Assembly (NCBI GenBank): GCA_000146855.1
Contig: GL405246.1
Span: 1,600,808 to 1,664,807 of the forward strand
DNA: 64,000 nt
Direction of reading: 5' to 3'
Source of the DNA: [Eubacterium] yurii subsp. margaretiae ATCC 43715
Lineage (GTDB): Bacteria; Bacillota; Clostridia; Peptostreptococcales; Filifactoraceae
Of the stretch, positions 18,390 through 27,130 are shown in pieces. Each line of letters opens with the position of its first letter. The stretch's first letter is position 1. The notes under the pieces were generated by a model. The model worked only from the letters and a program-made list of their open reading frames with translations. It was not told the origin of the DNA and ran no database searches. Both the position numbers and the translations under genes were made by a program.

Positions 18390-19223
18390 CTAAAATATAC
18401 AACTGTCTATCAATTCCTTGTTTTGCAAAATATCTATCCATTCTTTGGGTATGGCGTCAAATCCGTATATTATACCTGCAAGACCTCCCGTCACTGCTCC
18501 TGTAGTATCAGTGTCATCTCCAAGATTGACAGCCTTAATTACCGCATCCTTATAAGTCTTTGTATTTAGTAGACACCAAAGACTCGCTTCCAAAGTATGA
18601 ACTACATAGCCGGAAGAATGGATTTTATCTTCTTCTAACTTATCAAGATTTTTTATGCGTTGATAGTCATCACTCACAGTTAAATCTTCTAAAATGCTCT
18701 TTAAATCTTGTTTTTCTAAAAGCTTTCTTGCAATAGTAACATATATTCTACAGCCCTCTTTGGAAATAGTATGGGAATGAGTTATGGAAGACACATTGTC
18801 AATATCATCTAAGTTGGCATCTGTAAATGCCAAGGGTAAGATTCTCATAAGTGAGCCGTTGCCGTTGGAATAGATATCATGTTCTCCACGTCCTTTTTTC
18901 AACGCTCTGATTGTAGTCCCACCAACATCGAACACTTTTCCAAAAGGAGTGTATTCACCATTAAATACCCAATCTTTAAATCTATCCGACATATCTTCAA
19001 GATTAATTTTTCCATCATTAGCTTTTAGAGAAGAACAAGTCGCCAAAATCATGCTCGTGTCATCCGACCAAGTACCTGCTACTTGGTTATGCGTACCATG
19101 ACCTATCATATCAGTACATGTAAAACTTCCTCTTTCTTTAAACTCAAAGGGTACACCCAAGGCATCACCAATAGCTAAACCATATATTGCCGACTTTAAT
19201 AACTCTAAATTTATTCCAGACAT
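18390..19223 (-). CDS. ADP-ribosylglycohydrolase family protein
   Basis: An ARH/DraG-type hydrolase of about 277 residues that would remove ADP-ribose from a protein or small molecule using two magnesium ions. GDALGVPFEF near the N terminus, TWSDDTSM, and GDDTDTTGAVTGGLAG near the C terminus supply the expected aspartates and threonine. I chose ATG at 19223, nine bases after an AGGA site; a GTG two codons upstream leaves only three bases. It lies at the downstream end of the 18.4-21.8 kb accessory patch, and no ADP-ribosyltransferase is visible nearby, so the target is unknown. Confidence 0.9.
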   Translation of the reverse strand: MSGINLELLKSAIYGLAIGDALGVPFEFKERGSFTCTDMIGHGTHNQVAGTWSDDTSMILATCSSLKANDGKINLEDMSDRFKDWVFNGEYTPFGKVFDVGGTTIRALKKGRGEHDIYSNGNGSLMRILPLAFTDANLDDIDNVSSITHSHTISKEGCRIYVTIARKLLEKQDLKSILEDLTVSDDYQRIKNLDKLEEDKIHSSGYVVHTLEASLWCLLNTKTYKDAVIKAVNLGDDTDTTGAVTGGLAGIIYGFDAIPKEWIDILQNKELIDSCIF

Positions 19224-19325
19224 AATCACACATCCTATAAAATAAAAAATCTATAAATCGAAAACTTATTTTTTTAAACATAGCTATTTAATACTACTGT
19301 AAAGTATTGTCTACAATTCTAATTA

Positions 19326-19450
19326 ATACTAAAATCTAATAGAATAATGGAATTATTTTATAAAAATTGATGCAATAAAATTTTATTAACAAAAGATATA
19401 CTAAAGAGTATAAAAAGCATAAAATCCATAGTTTAAATAGAATTTAGTAT
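19326..19450 (-). repeat. MITE-like repeat, family 2, best-preserved copy
   Basis: 125 bp with matching inverted ends: ATACTAAAATCTA at the left and TAGAATTTAGTAT at the right (one mismatch). Its reverse complement ends ATTCTATTAGATTTTAGTATTAAT, the same end as the copies at 28653-28775 and 39568-39693. It is the main content of the 366-bp gap between the ADP-ribosylglycohydrolase and its upstream neighbour. Confidence 0.6.
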
Positions 19451-19547
19451 AAGTTTAGCATCAATATCTCTATTTCTATAACTTTCAAAGCTTAGTATAT
19501 TCCAATAACTTTCTACTATATTATATACTTTATCCTACACTTTATCA

Positions 19548-19575
19548 ACAAAAAAGACGATATTTCTATCGCCTT
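19548..19575 (-). terminator. terminator of the pRiA4b ORF3-like gene
   Basis: On the minus strand AAGGCGATA pairs with TATCGTCTT around a short loop, followed by six T. It starts 15 bp after the stop codon at 19590. Confidence 0.8.
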
Positions 19576-19589
19576 AACAATTAATAATG

Positions 19590-20180
19590 TTACAGCATTT
19601 TTTCATAGGCATGCTGTATTCTTCGCACATCTTTCTTAAAAATCATATTGGAATATTCTAAATCAAATAATCTATAATCCCATTTAATCATTTCCATTAA
19701 ATAAACATCCCATATTTCAGGAATAATTTCATTTTTATCAGTATTTTCCACTATTTCTGCAAGCTCACAAGGCGAGGTGTCTTCAATAATTCCCCTACCT
19801 TTTCCATCAACTATATATGGGTAATGTGCATGTGCTCCTTTTTTCATAGGATTTATTGACAATAGTTCTATTTCAAACTCCCAACCTGCACCATAGTCAT
19901 ATACCATCATCAGTATATCACCTACGGAAAGTTTTAAGTCTGAAAGTTTAGTTTCAATAGGGTCAATTACAACCTCACCTTCAAAGGCATCATCAAAGAC
20001 AATTTCATACAAATCATCATTATACCTGATATTGAAAAGATGATTTGCCTAACTTTCAAATGAGGCAAGTACCGAATATCCAAGCTCTGCAACAGATGAA
20101 ATGGAAGTTATTTCAATATCTCTCCAAATTATATCTTCAAAATCACAAAGATTGACTCTAAATTTATATACATCTGCCAT
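19590..20180 (-). pseudogene. pRiA4b ORF-3-like protein, interrupted by an amber codon
   Basis: Read from the ATG at 20180, which has an AAGGAGAAAAA site, one frame runs 196 codons to 19590 with a single in-frame TAG at 20051-20049 (codon 44). Before it stands MADVYKFRVNLCDFEDIIW and after it ANHLFNIRYN, both continuous with the family. The lower part carries the signature YDYGAGWEFEIELL of plasmid pRiA4b ORF-3-like proteins, a fold of unknown biochemical role. A TTG at 20012 could restart translation and give a 140-residue C-terminal piece. Other genes here stop at TAG, so recoding is unlikely. The simplest reading is a recent nonsense mutation or a sequencing error. Confidence 0.85.
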
Positions 20181-20353
20181 TTTTTTCTCCTTATTAAAAA
20201 TAACTTACATATCTTATTAATATTTCATTTAGCTAATGGAAACTACCACCTATTATTAATCAAACAGATGAAGTTGCTATCACAGACCATAGAAATATAC
20301 ACATCTCTTGCTATTTTATTCATTTCAAAAAATATCATATACCTAAGAATTTA

Positions 20354-20819
20354 TCAACCTTTTTTATGTTTAGAGAAATGCTCTTTTAAAACTTCAAGAC
20401 TTTCATCTCTCAATACACCTTCTGTAACCTCAGGTTTCCAAAACGAATTGTCAAATACGAGCTTGGAACAATTACAACCTTCATTTCCAAGAATATTTTC
20501 AAGTTCCATATTACTTGCTCCATATACGAGTCTACCTAACTTCACCCATACCATAGCGCCACTACACATAAAGCAAGGCTCGCAACTCGAATACAAAGTA
20601 TATTCTTGGAGATTGCTAATACCTGTCTTTGCACAAAACTCACGAATAAGTCCAGCCTCAGCATGAACAGTAGGGGTCATGCTTTGTATATATCTGGTTT
20701 TCATTTGTAAAGACTATCTCATCATCTTTTACAAGTACAGCTCCAAAAGGTTCATTTCCATGCTCCACTGCTAATCTTGAAAGTTCAATGGTTTTTTCCA
20801 TAAATACTTCATCTATCAT
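20354..20819 (-). pseudogene. nucleoside deaminase, frameshifted
   Basis: A zinc-dependent CMP/dCMP-type deaminase of about 154 residues, close in pattern to guanine deaminase and TadA. The start is ATG 20819 behind AGAGGTGG. The first part reads PFGAVLVKDDEIVFTNENQ up to KHDP, and the remainder continues as TVHAEAGLIREF then SSCEPCFMCSGAM in another frame. The zinc ligands (H-A-E and C-x-x-C) are all present. The shift lies in a run of four C on the coding strand (20676-20673); three C would restore one frame. It lies 13 bp behind the SUMF1-fold gene. Either a fresh pseudogene or a homopolymer read error. Confidence 0.85.
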
Positions 20820-20832
20820 AGTATTTCCACCT

Positions 20833-21597
20833 CTAAATCCTTTTTGCAATTCTAAATCCCAAGTCGTCAATTCTAAAATCCGGAAAGCTCTTTCTCCTTG
20901 AAGTGGCTCCACAAACTCTTTCTTCGCTTGCAAAACTGCCACCTCTGAAAATACGATAATTTCCATATCGACTTTCATCATATACATCAAAACACCATTC
21001 CCAGACATTTCCAATCATATCAAAAAGACCAAAGTTATTTGACTTCTTAGTCTTAACCATCTTCAAGCTTCCATTTGAATTTTCTTCAAACCAAGCAATC
21101 TCATCAATATCCCCATATCTATATCCTTTTTCTCCACCTCTACATGCAAACTGCCACTCGCAATCTGTGGGTAGACGAAATCCTTCTTTTGATTCATCAA
21201 CAGTAATCTTCTCAGAAACAGAATTTAATGTATAGCATTTTTCCAACCCAAGCATTTCAGAAAGCTTATTACAAAAATTGACCGCATCTATCCAACTCAC
21301 ATTTACTACAGGATAGTCTTTGAGTTTCAAGTCAAACTCCACATTCATTACAACACTATACAGTTCATTTGTTACTGCAGTATTGAGTAATAAAAACGAA
21401 GTAATATCAACTAACTTTTGTTTAACAAACTTTTCTTTATTTGTCCCCGGGGCAGACATCTTATAGTTAGAACTTAGCCACTTGGCAGGATCTACAAAAT
21501 CCCTTATCAACTCTTGACCATTAGGTATCACTACCATATTTTTACTTATATATTTTGCTACATCCATTTTATCTTCCTTTACTAAATGAACCTCCAC
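20833..21597 (-). CDS. SUMF1/formylglycine-generating-enzyme-fold protein
   Basis: A 254-residue protein with the FGE-sulfatase fold: PVVNVSWIDAVNFCNKLSEM, EGFRLPTDCEWQFACRGGEK, GLFDMIGNVWEWCFDVYD, and a closing FRGGSF...DLGFRIAKRI. True formylglycine enzymes use a cysteine pair; here the region after RGGSF has one cysteine (RVCGATSRRK) and the second expected position is not cysteine. It may therefore be a structural or binding member of the fold and not an oxidase. No signal peptide or sulfatase gene is seen. It overlaps the zinc-ribbon gene upstream by 29 nt and probably shares its transcript. Confidence 0.85.
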   Translation of the reverse strand: MEVHLVKEDKMDVAKYISKNMVVIPNGQELIRDFVDPAKWLSSNYKMSAPGTNKEKFVKQKLVDITSFLLLNTAVTNELYSVVMNVEFDLKLKDYPVVNVSWIDAVNFCNKLSEMLGLEKCYTLNSVSEKITVDESKEGFRLPTDCEWQFACRGGEKGYRYGDIDEIAWFEENSNGSLKMVKTKKSNNFGLFDMIGNVWEWCFDVYDESRYGNYRIFRGGSFASEERVCGATSRRKSFPDFRIDDLGFRIAKRI

Positions 21598-21838
21598 CTC
21601 TGTAAGTATTTACAATACAAGTAAACTCCTGCTCACATTTTGGACATTTGATAACATGATAGATTATATCATCAATAAAGCAACCATCTTTCATATGTTC
21701 ACCCAAAGGGCAAGTCCCCTCAACAAATATAAATCCTTCCTTTTCAATTAATTCCTTAATATATTCTATAGTCTTATCATAGTGTTTAGGCGATGAAAAT
21801 CTCTCAACAAACTTAATTTTAGAACAATGATTACACAT
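21569..21838 (-). CDS. small zinc-ribbon protein, unknown function
   Basis: 89 residues with two cysteine clusters: MCNHC at the start, and CPKCEQEFTC near the end, plus TCPLGEHMKDGC between. These would form one or two zinc ribbons. I do not recognise the family. The reading frame extends 29 nt into the SUMF1-fold gene, which suggests coupled translation. The glycine-serine-rich C terminus (YRGGGSFSKGR) is probably disordered. It is the first gene of the 18.4-21.8 kb patch. Confidence 0.65.
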   Translation of the reverse strand: MCNHCSKIKFVERFSSPKHYDKTIEYIKELIEKEGFIFVEGTCPLGEHMKDGCFIDDIIYHVIKCPKCEQEFTCIVNTYRGGGSFSKGR

Positions 21839-22398
21839 TTTTATCTATTTGGCTCCATTAATTTTAAAATTACAAAAATTTTATAGTACTATTAATCAGA
21901 TAGTAACAGAAACTATTCATTAATTTATTATTATTCTTGAAATACTAATAATATATTTTCAATACTTATCTTGCTATTCACTACAAGTAATTAGACGCTT
22001 TTTTAAATATTAATTCACTATCTCAAATTATTCGATTTTATATATATTTACATATCGCTTAATTTAGATATATTATATCATGAATTATGTCAAATATCTA
22101 TTGCAAAAGCCTTTATCATTAAGCTAAATTTATTTTTAGTATATATAAAAATTAAGATTTTTCTATATACTGTCAAATATAATTTAACACCATTACCTAA
22201 ATACGTAATGAAAATGTAATCTTATTAAGCTCAAAATATATTGATTTTATCAATAAATAGTATTAAAATATTGCACCATATAATCTTAATGTATTTTAGA
22301 TTGTGTGGATTTTTTAAATATATACGTATAAAGAAACTCAAAATCGTTTTTAAGTTCATAAAAATAGGCTTATTTTGAGTATAATTTGGAGGTATATT
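21839..22398. other. 560-bp divergent gap, no gene recognised
   Basis: It separates the minus-strand accessory patch from plus-strand aroD and must hold both promoters. Several TATAAT-like words occur (22279-22284, 22380-22385), but the second lies too near the aroD ribosome site to be its -10, so I assign none. A stretch from 21949 starts ATACTAATAATATA and may be a worn member of the repeat families; I could not find a convincing far end. Confidence 0.4.
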
Positions 22399-23160
22399 AT
22401 GAAAGTTTGTGATATAAAAAATTTGAAAATTGGTGAAGGTATGCCAAAAATCTGTGTTCCCATAGTAGACGAAACTTTGGAGCAGATTATTGAAACCGCA
22501 TGGAAAATAAAGTTTTCTGTCGCTGATTTGGTAGAGTGGAGAGCGGATTTTTTTGAAGACGTTAATGACTTTGAAAAGATTAAGGATGTCTTGAAGCACT
22601 TAAGAGATATTCTTGAAATGCCTATATTATTTACATTAAGAACTGCTACTGATGGCGGAAAGACAGATATTGATGTAAAAGACTATGTAAAAATAAATTC
22701 TGAAATATCATCATTGCAAATGACTGATATTATAGATGTGGAGCTGTCTAGTGGCAGTGAAAATGTGAAAGAGATTGTAGAGCTTGCACGCAAGAATGAT
22801 GTAAAGACTATAGTCTCCAACCATAGAAAAGATACTCCATCTACAGATGAGATTGTGGAAATACTTAAAACAATGCAGGATTTCAATCCTGATATTGTAA
22901 AAATCGCCCTTACTCCTAAGTCTAACAAGGATGTAATAGCTTTACTCTTAGCTATGGATGAGATGACTGAAAATTTTGCCAAAATACCTGTAATAGCAAT
23001 TTCTATGACAAATATCGGAGTGATAACAAGGATAAGTCAGGAGATGTTTAACTCTTCGATTACATTTGCCTCTTTAGATAAATGCTCTGCTCCAGGTCAA
23101 ATAGGAGTAGACGATATGAAGAAAGTGCTTAGAATAATGAATAAGGCTTTTGATAAATAG
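22399..23160 (+). CDS. aroD: type I 3-dehydroquinate dehydratase
   Basis: The third step of the shikimate pathway: dehydration of 3-dehydroquinate through a Schiff base. The catalytic histidine is in VSNHRKDTPS and the Schiff-base lysine in DIVKIALTP; the C-terminal SAPGQIG loop matches the family. The start is ATG 22399, seven bases after GGAGG; the in-frame TTG at 22375 would add eight residues and has no site. This gives 253 residues. It stands alone with a terminator directly behind, and no other shikimate gene is in the window. Confidence 0.93.
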   Translation: MKVCDIKNLKIGEGMPKICVPIVDETLEQIIETAWKIKFSVADLVEWRADFFEDVNDFEKIKDVLKHLRDILEMPILFTLRTATDGGKTDIDVKDYVKINSEISSLQMTDIIDVELSSGSENVKEIVELARKNDVKTIVSNHRKDTPSTDEIVEILKTMQDFNPDIVKIALTPKSNKDVIALLLAMDEMTENFAKIPVIAISMTNIGVITRISQEMFNSSITFASLDKCSAPGQIGVDDMKKVLRIMNKAFDK

Positions 23161-23164
23161 CTGT

Positions 23165-23202
23165 AAAAAACCACCATATCATAGTGATATAGTGGTTTTT
23201 TT
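23165..23202. terminator. bidirectional terminator between aroD and scpA
   Basis: AACCACCATATCA pairs with TGATATAGTGGTT (one mismatch) around TAG. A-runs on the left and T-runs on the right let it end both the plus-strand aroD transcript and the minus-strand scpA transcript. Confidence 0.85.
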
Positions 23203-23208
23203 AAATTA

Positions 23209-23904
23209 TTATTCATACATTTTATTTATATTTTCATTTTTTTCAAGCAATATATTGTCAAAGTTTCTATATTGCCTTGCTCTTATCTCATTTTCTTTCA
23301 CAAGGTGTAATACACCAAGTATTGATACTATCTTCTCATCCTTGTCGTCCTGAGTTACTATGTCGCTGAAATTACATCTTTTGGCTACATTCACAAAATC
23401 CTGAATATACCTTATTTTCTTGCTGAGCGATTTTTGTCTCTTGGCATATTTTACTTGTATTTGCTCTTCTTTATTTCTTTTTCTTGCTATCTCAACTATA
23501 TTTTCAAGAGTTAGCTTTGACAAATCAAGCTCTTGTTTGATGAATATCTCTTCCGGAATTTTTTCAAAATACATATAGTCTTGAGCATATCTATCTCTTA
23601 AAAATTGAGATATCTCTTTGTACCTTGCATACTCTTCCAGTGAAAATACAAGCTCTTCAATTTCATCATCCTCAGTCTTGATATATAGCATATACCTTGA
23701 TTTTATCTCTATCAGCTTGCCAGATATATATATGAAGTCACTTATCATCTCAGGATCTTCAAACTTTGCCTTTGATACTATTTCTAAAAACTCATCTGCT
23801 ATCTTACTTATTGATATTTCACAGATGTCCAGCTTGTTTTTTTGTATCAGAGAAAGTAAAAGATCTAAAGGTCCTGAAAATACTTCTGTCTCTACCTTAA
23901 ACAT
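23209..23904 (-). CDS. scpA: segregation and condensation protein ScpA
   Basis: The kleisin subunit that bridges the SMC dimer and works with ScpB in chromosome condensation. The N terminus FKVETEVFSGPLDLLLSLIQ is the ScpA hallmark, followed by a helical linker and a C-terminal winged-helix region. The start is ATG 23904 with an AGGA site; a longer frame from 23928 adds eight residues with no family match. It overlaps the upstream M50-like gene by 8 nt. Length of 231 residues is normal. scpB is not found next to it. Confidence 0.92.
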   Translation of the reverse strand: MFKVETEVFSGPLDLLLSLIQKNKLDICEISISKIADEFLEIVSKAKFEDPEMISDFIYISGKLIEIKSRYMLYIKTEDDEIEELVFSLEEYARYKEISQFLRDRYAQDYMYFEKIPEEIFIKQELDLSKLTLENIVEIARKRNKEEQIQVKYAKRQKSLSKKIRYIQDFVNVAKRCNFSDIVTQDDKDEKIVSILGVLHLVKENEIRARQYRNFDNILLEKNENINKMYE

Positions 23905-24514
23905 GTATTCCTGCCAAAATAAATACAAATTTTGTTATCATCTCATACAAGGGTTGAATCAATATTGAAGTTGCCCCTGTCATAATGAGAACCAAGAATA
24001 TTATCATCGAATATCTTTCAAGTGGATATAGTTTTACAGCTATATGCTCAGGTAATAATTGTCTGATAAAATAGTAACCTGAAAATGGCGGTATTGGTAA
24101 AAGTTGTATTGCACTATAGCCTATGTTAATGCTTACTGTCAGTTGCAATATATTGTATAAATTATCAAATCCCAGATTTAGTGAATATATAGTTTTTAAA
24201 ATCCACAAGAATAATACAGCTGTAATTATATTTGCAATTGAGCCTGAGATGAAATAAAGAGCTAAGCCATATCTCTTATTTTTGAAATTATTAGGATTGA
24301 CAACTACTGGCTTGCTCCAACCGAAACCTCCAATAAGCAGACATACAAATCCAAAAGGATCTAAATGTGCATTTGGTGAAAGTGACAGTTGCCCGTTCAT
24401 CTTCGGTGTATTGTCCCCCATCAGATTAGCACAAACTGCATGACCATATCCACTGAATATGAGCGCTATCATTACTCCGGGTATTGACAAAAAAATACTT
24501 TCTAAATTAAACAT
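23897..24514 (-). CDS. M50/site-2-protease-like membrane protein lacking HExxH
   Basis: A 205-residue protein with about five membrane helices that follows the YwhC-like site-2 protease plan: an N-terminal motif helix, NAHLDPFGFVCLLIGGFGWSKPV, then NPNNFKNKRYGLAL. In working family members the first helix carries HExxH. Here that position reads SGYGH (residues 21-25), so the first zinc histidine and the catalytic glutamate are missing, while H25 and the aspartate of HLDPFG remain. It is probably not an active protease. It lies between rnjA and scpA in one transcript; the same M50-scpA order is common in clostridia. Confidence 0.8.
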   Translation of the reverse strand: MFNLESIFLSIPGVMIALIFSGYGHAVCANLMGDNTPKMNGQLSLSPNAHLDPFGFVCLLIGGFGWSKPVVVNPNNFKNKRYGLALYFISGSIANIITAVLFLWILKTIYSLNLGFDNLYNILQLTVSINIGYSAIQLLPIPPFSGYYFIRQLLPEHIAVKLYPLERYSMIIFLVLIMTGATSILIQPLYEMITKFVFILAGIHV

Positions 24515-24531
24515 CTATACTCCTTTGATTC

Positions 24532-26193
24532 CTAGTTCAAAACTATCGGAAGTATCATAGGATTTCTTCCTGTTTTTTCCAATAAGAACGCTTTGAGATT
24601 ATCTCTTATCACATTTTTGATATAGTTAAATTGGCTCATATCTCTTCTTTCAAATCCTTCTATGCTATCTACAACTACAGACTTGATGTCGTCAATGAGT
24701 TCTTCTGATTCTTTAACATATATAAATCCTCTTGAGATTATCTCTATTTTATCTGCAATTTTTTCGCTTTCTCTAAGCGGTATTACAACAACTATAAGTC
24801 CATCTTCTGATAGATGTTTTCTATCCCTTAGGACTATATTACCTATATCTCCTACTCCAAGTCCGTCTACCAATATATTGCCAGATGGAACTTTTCCTGT
24901 TATTTTAGCCTCATTCTTATCTACTTCAACTACATCGCCGTTTGAAAGTAAAAATACATTTTCTTCTTTAAGTCCTATTTTCAATGACATCTCCTTATGT
25001 TGGATGAGATGTCTCTTCTCACCATGTATAGGAATGAAGAACTTAGGTTGTACCAGTGAAAGCATTAGCTTTAGTTCTTCCTGTCTGGCATGACCTGATA
25101 CATGTATCTCAGATACAGAGTCATAAATAACTGTAGCTCCTATTGCAAAAAGGTCATTAATTACTCTTGATACCAGCTTTTCATTTCCAGGTATCGGATG
25201 AGCAGAAAATACTACCACATCTCCACGTCTTATCTCTATTTGTCTATGCTCCATCTTAGACATTCTTGTAAGTGCAGACAACGGTTCTCCTTGGGAGCCT
25301 GTAGTAATTATTACCAGTTCATTGTCATCGTATTTGTTGATGTCTCTTAGGTCTATATAGGTATTATCTGGAATTTTTAGATAATTAAGCTCTGATGCAA
25401 CATCCATAATATTTGCCATGGATCTGCCGGATACAGCCACCTTCTTACCTGTCTTGTATGCTGCATCAATTATCTGTTGCAATCTGTGCACGTTTGATGC
25501 GAATGTAGCAACAAATATCCTGTTGTTGTCAACTGATGCAAAAATCTGGTTGAGTGTGTTCCCTACTGATGCTTCTGATTCTGTATATCCAGGTCTTTCT
25601 ACATTGGTACTTTCTCCAAGCATTAGAGTAACACCCTTTGAGCCAATTTCTGCTATCTTGTTCAAATCTATTCTCACATCATCTACCGGTGTGTAATCCA
25701 CCTTGAAGTCTCCTGTGTGAAATACTGTACCTGCATCTGTATAAAGTGCTATAGCACATGAATCCGGAATTGAGTGGTTTACTCTTATAAACTCTGCTGT
25801 AAATGAACCTAGTACTATCTTTTGATTAGGTTGGATTACATTGAGCTCCACTCCTGAAATATTGTTTTCTTTTAGTTTTAACGCTATAAGTCCCATAGTA
25901 AAAGGCATAGTGTATATAGGCACATTCATTTTTTTCAAGAAAAACGGAATTGCTCCAATATGGTCTTCGTGTCCGTGTGTTATGAGTAGCGCCTTTATTC
26001 TGTCCTTATTTTTGACCAAATATGATACATCAGGTATTACTATATCTATACCGAGCATCTCATCTTCCGGGAATATAAGTCCACAGTCTATTACTACTAT
26101 GTCGTTTTTGTATTCAAGTACTGTCATGTTCTTTCCTATCTCGTTTAGTCCTCCAAGTAGGAATGCTTTAATTTTCGCTGATTTTCTTGGCAT
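24532..26193 (-). CDS. rnjA: ribonuclease J
   Basis: A metallo-beta-lactamase-fold RNase with 5'-3' exonuclease and endonuclease activity, central to mRNA turnover in Firmicutes. HGHEDH at 73-78 and HTGDFKVDYTP provide metal ligands; GRSMANIMDVA and the beta-CASP segments with SAHPIPGNE and HVSGHARQEE follow. The 553 residues include the C-terminal domain. Only one rnj is in the window, so J1 against J2 cannot be told apart. A TAAGGATAA site precedes the ATG. It starts an rnjA-M50-scpA operon. Confidence 0.94.
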   Translation of the reverse strand: MPRKSAKIKAFLLGGLNEIGKNMTVLEYKNDIVVIDCGLIFPEDEMLGIDIVIPDVSYLVKNKDRIKALLITHGHEDHIGAIPFFLKKMNVPIYTMPFTMGLIALKLKENNISGVELNVIQPNQKIVLGSFTAEFIRVNHSIPDSCAIALYTDAGTVFHTGDFKVDYTPVDDVRIDLNKIAEIGSKGVTLMLGESTNVERPGYTESEASVGNTLNQIFASVDNNRIFVATFASNVHRLQQIIDAAYKTGKKVAVSGRSMANIMDVASELNYLKIPDNTYIDLRDINKYDDNELVIITTGSQGEPLSALTRMSKMEHRQIEIRRGDVVVFSAHPIPGNEKLVSRVINDLFAIGATVIYDSVSEIHVSGHARQEELKLMLSLVQPKFFIPIHGEKRHLIQHKEMSLKIGLKEENVFLLSNGDVVEVDKNEAKITGKVPSGNILVDGLGVGDIGNIVLRDRKHLSEDGLIVVVIPLRESEKIADKIEIISRGFIYVKESEELIDDIKSVVVDSIEGFERRDMSQFNYIKNVIRDNLKAFLLEKTGRNPMILPIVLN

Positions 26194-26320
26194 AATTTAT
26201 CCTTAATATTGGTATATTAAGTTCTCCTTTCATAATTAAATATTTTATAAACTGTCTTCATATATAGCTGCATGCTATCAGAATTTTCAAAAAATAAATT
26301 TGATACAGTCCTATGTAAAT

Positions 26321-26348
26321 TTACAAATGTTTTAAATTAATGTATAAT
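26321..26348 (+). promoter_or_regulatory. promoter of the DUF457-type membrane gene
   Basis: TTACAA at 26321-26326 and TATAAT at 26343-26348 are 16 bp apart, with TG just before the -10. The start codon follows 27 bp later behind a strong AGGAGG. Confidence 0.6.
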
Positions 26349-26375
26349 ACCTAAAATGACTTTTCAGGAGGAAAG

Positions 26376-27116
26376 ATGAAATCAGTAACACATCTTGTAA
26401 CAGGTGCCCTAACTTATACAAACTATCTCATGCTTTCAGGCAACAAGATAGACATACTTGACATCCCAATAGTATTGACATTTTCGGTATTACCGGATAT
26501 TGATATAAGTAGCTCCAAAATATCTTCCAAATTGAGAAATATCCCACTAAACCTCATAACATACGGTATGCTCTCAATATTTTCACTAATCATACTATAT
26601 ATGTGTTTAGTGAAGCAAAATATTTCTTACTATTATATCTTATCCATTCCAGCAATGGTAGTTTTTTTAAAACTTTTTTCCAAGAATAAAATCTTAAAAA
26701 AAATATCATTGAGCTTATTTTTCGTCTTCTTGTATTATATATTTTACAAATACAGCAATGTAGGCTCAAGTAAGAATATATTTTTATTCCTTGCCACTCT
26801 GCCATATTTTACACATAGGGGGCTATCTCACAGTCTCTTAAGTGTAATTATCATAGGTGTGACCTTGTATCCGCTGTATGAGACAGATACTATGAAGAGC
26901 TATTATATTTCTGCTCTAATTTCTTATTCGTCGCATCTTTTCTTAGGAGATATATTTACTAAAAAAGGAATAAAGTTATTCTACCCTCTTTCAAAAAAGG
27001 ATATTTCTTTCAATGTGTTTAAAAGCCCTAAGATTTACAATCACCTTGATACACCGTTTTTGATTATTTATGGAATGTTTTCAATTTTTGTATTTTTAAA
27101 TTTTTTTGCAAAATAA
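26376..27116 (+). CDS. membrane-bound metal-dependent hydrolase family protein (YdjM/DUF457)
   Basis: A 246-residue protein with about six membrane helices. The family pattern is MKSVTHLVTG at the start, LPDIDISSSKIS, then THRGLSHSL in the middle and SHLFLGDIFTKKGIKLFYPL. The histidines and aspartates would bind a metal ion. In E. coli a relative (YdjM) is LexA-regulated and membrane-bound, but no substrate is known. The ATG follows CAGGAGGAAAG. It is a lone plus-strand gene facing the minus-strand cobT. Confidence 0.85.
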   Translation: MKSVTHLVTGALTYTNYLMLSGNKIDILDIPIVLTFSVLPDIDISSSKISSKLRNIPLNLITYGMLSIFSLIILYMCLVKQNISYYYILSIPAMVVFLKLFSKNKILKKISLSLFFVFLYYIFYKYSNVGSSKNIFLFLATLPYFTHRGLSHSLLSVIIIGVTLYPLYETDTMKSYYISALISYSSHLFLGDIFTKKGIKLFYPLSKKDISFNVFKSPKIYNHLDTPFLIIYGMFSIFVFLNFFAK

Positions 27117-27130
27117 AATTCCTAAGTATT

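Noticed and set aside
19590..20180. Amber codon read as an amino acid (pyrrolysine-type recoding)
   Set aside because: aroD and other genes in the window end at TAG, no PylS or tRNA-Pyl is visible, and the broken deaminase next door shows decay is more likely.
22375..22398. TATAAT at 22380-22385 as the aroD promoter
   Set aside because: Transcription would start inside the GGAGG ribosome site at 22388-22392, leaving no usable leader.
22231..22599. A 122-codon minus-strand frame at the aroD 5' end
   Set aside because: It overlaps the true aroD start antisense and shows no family match or ribosome site.
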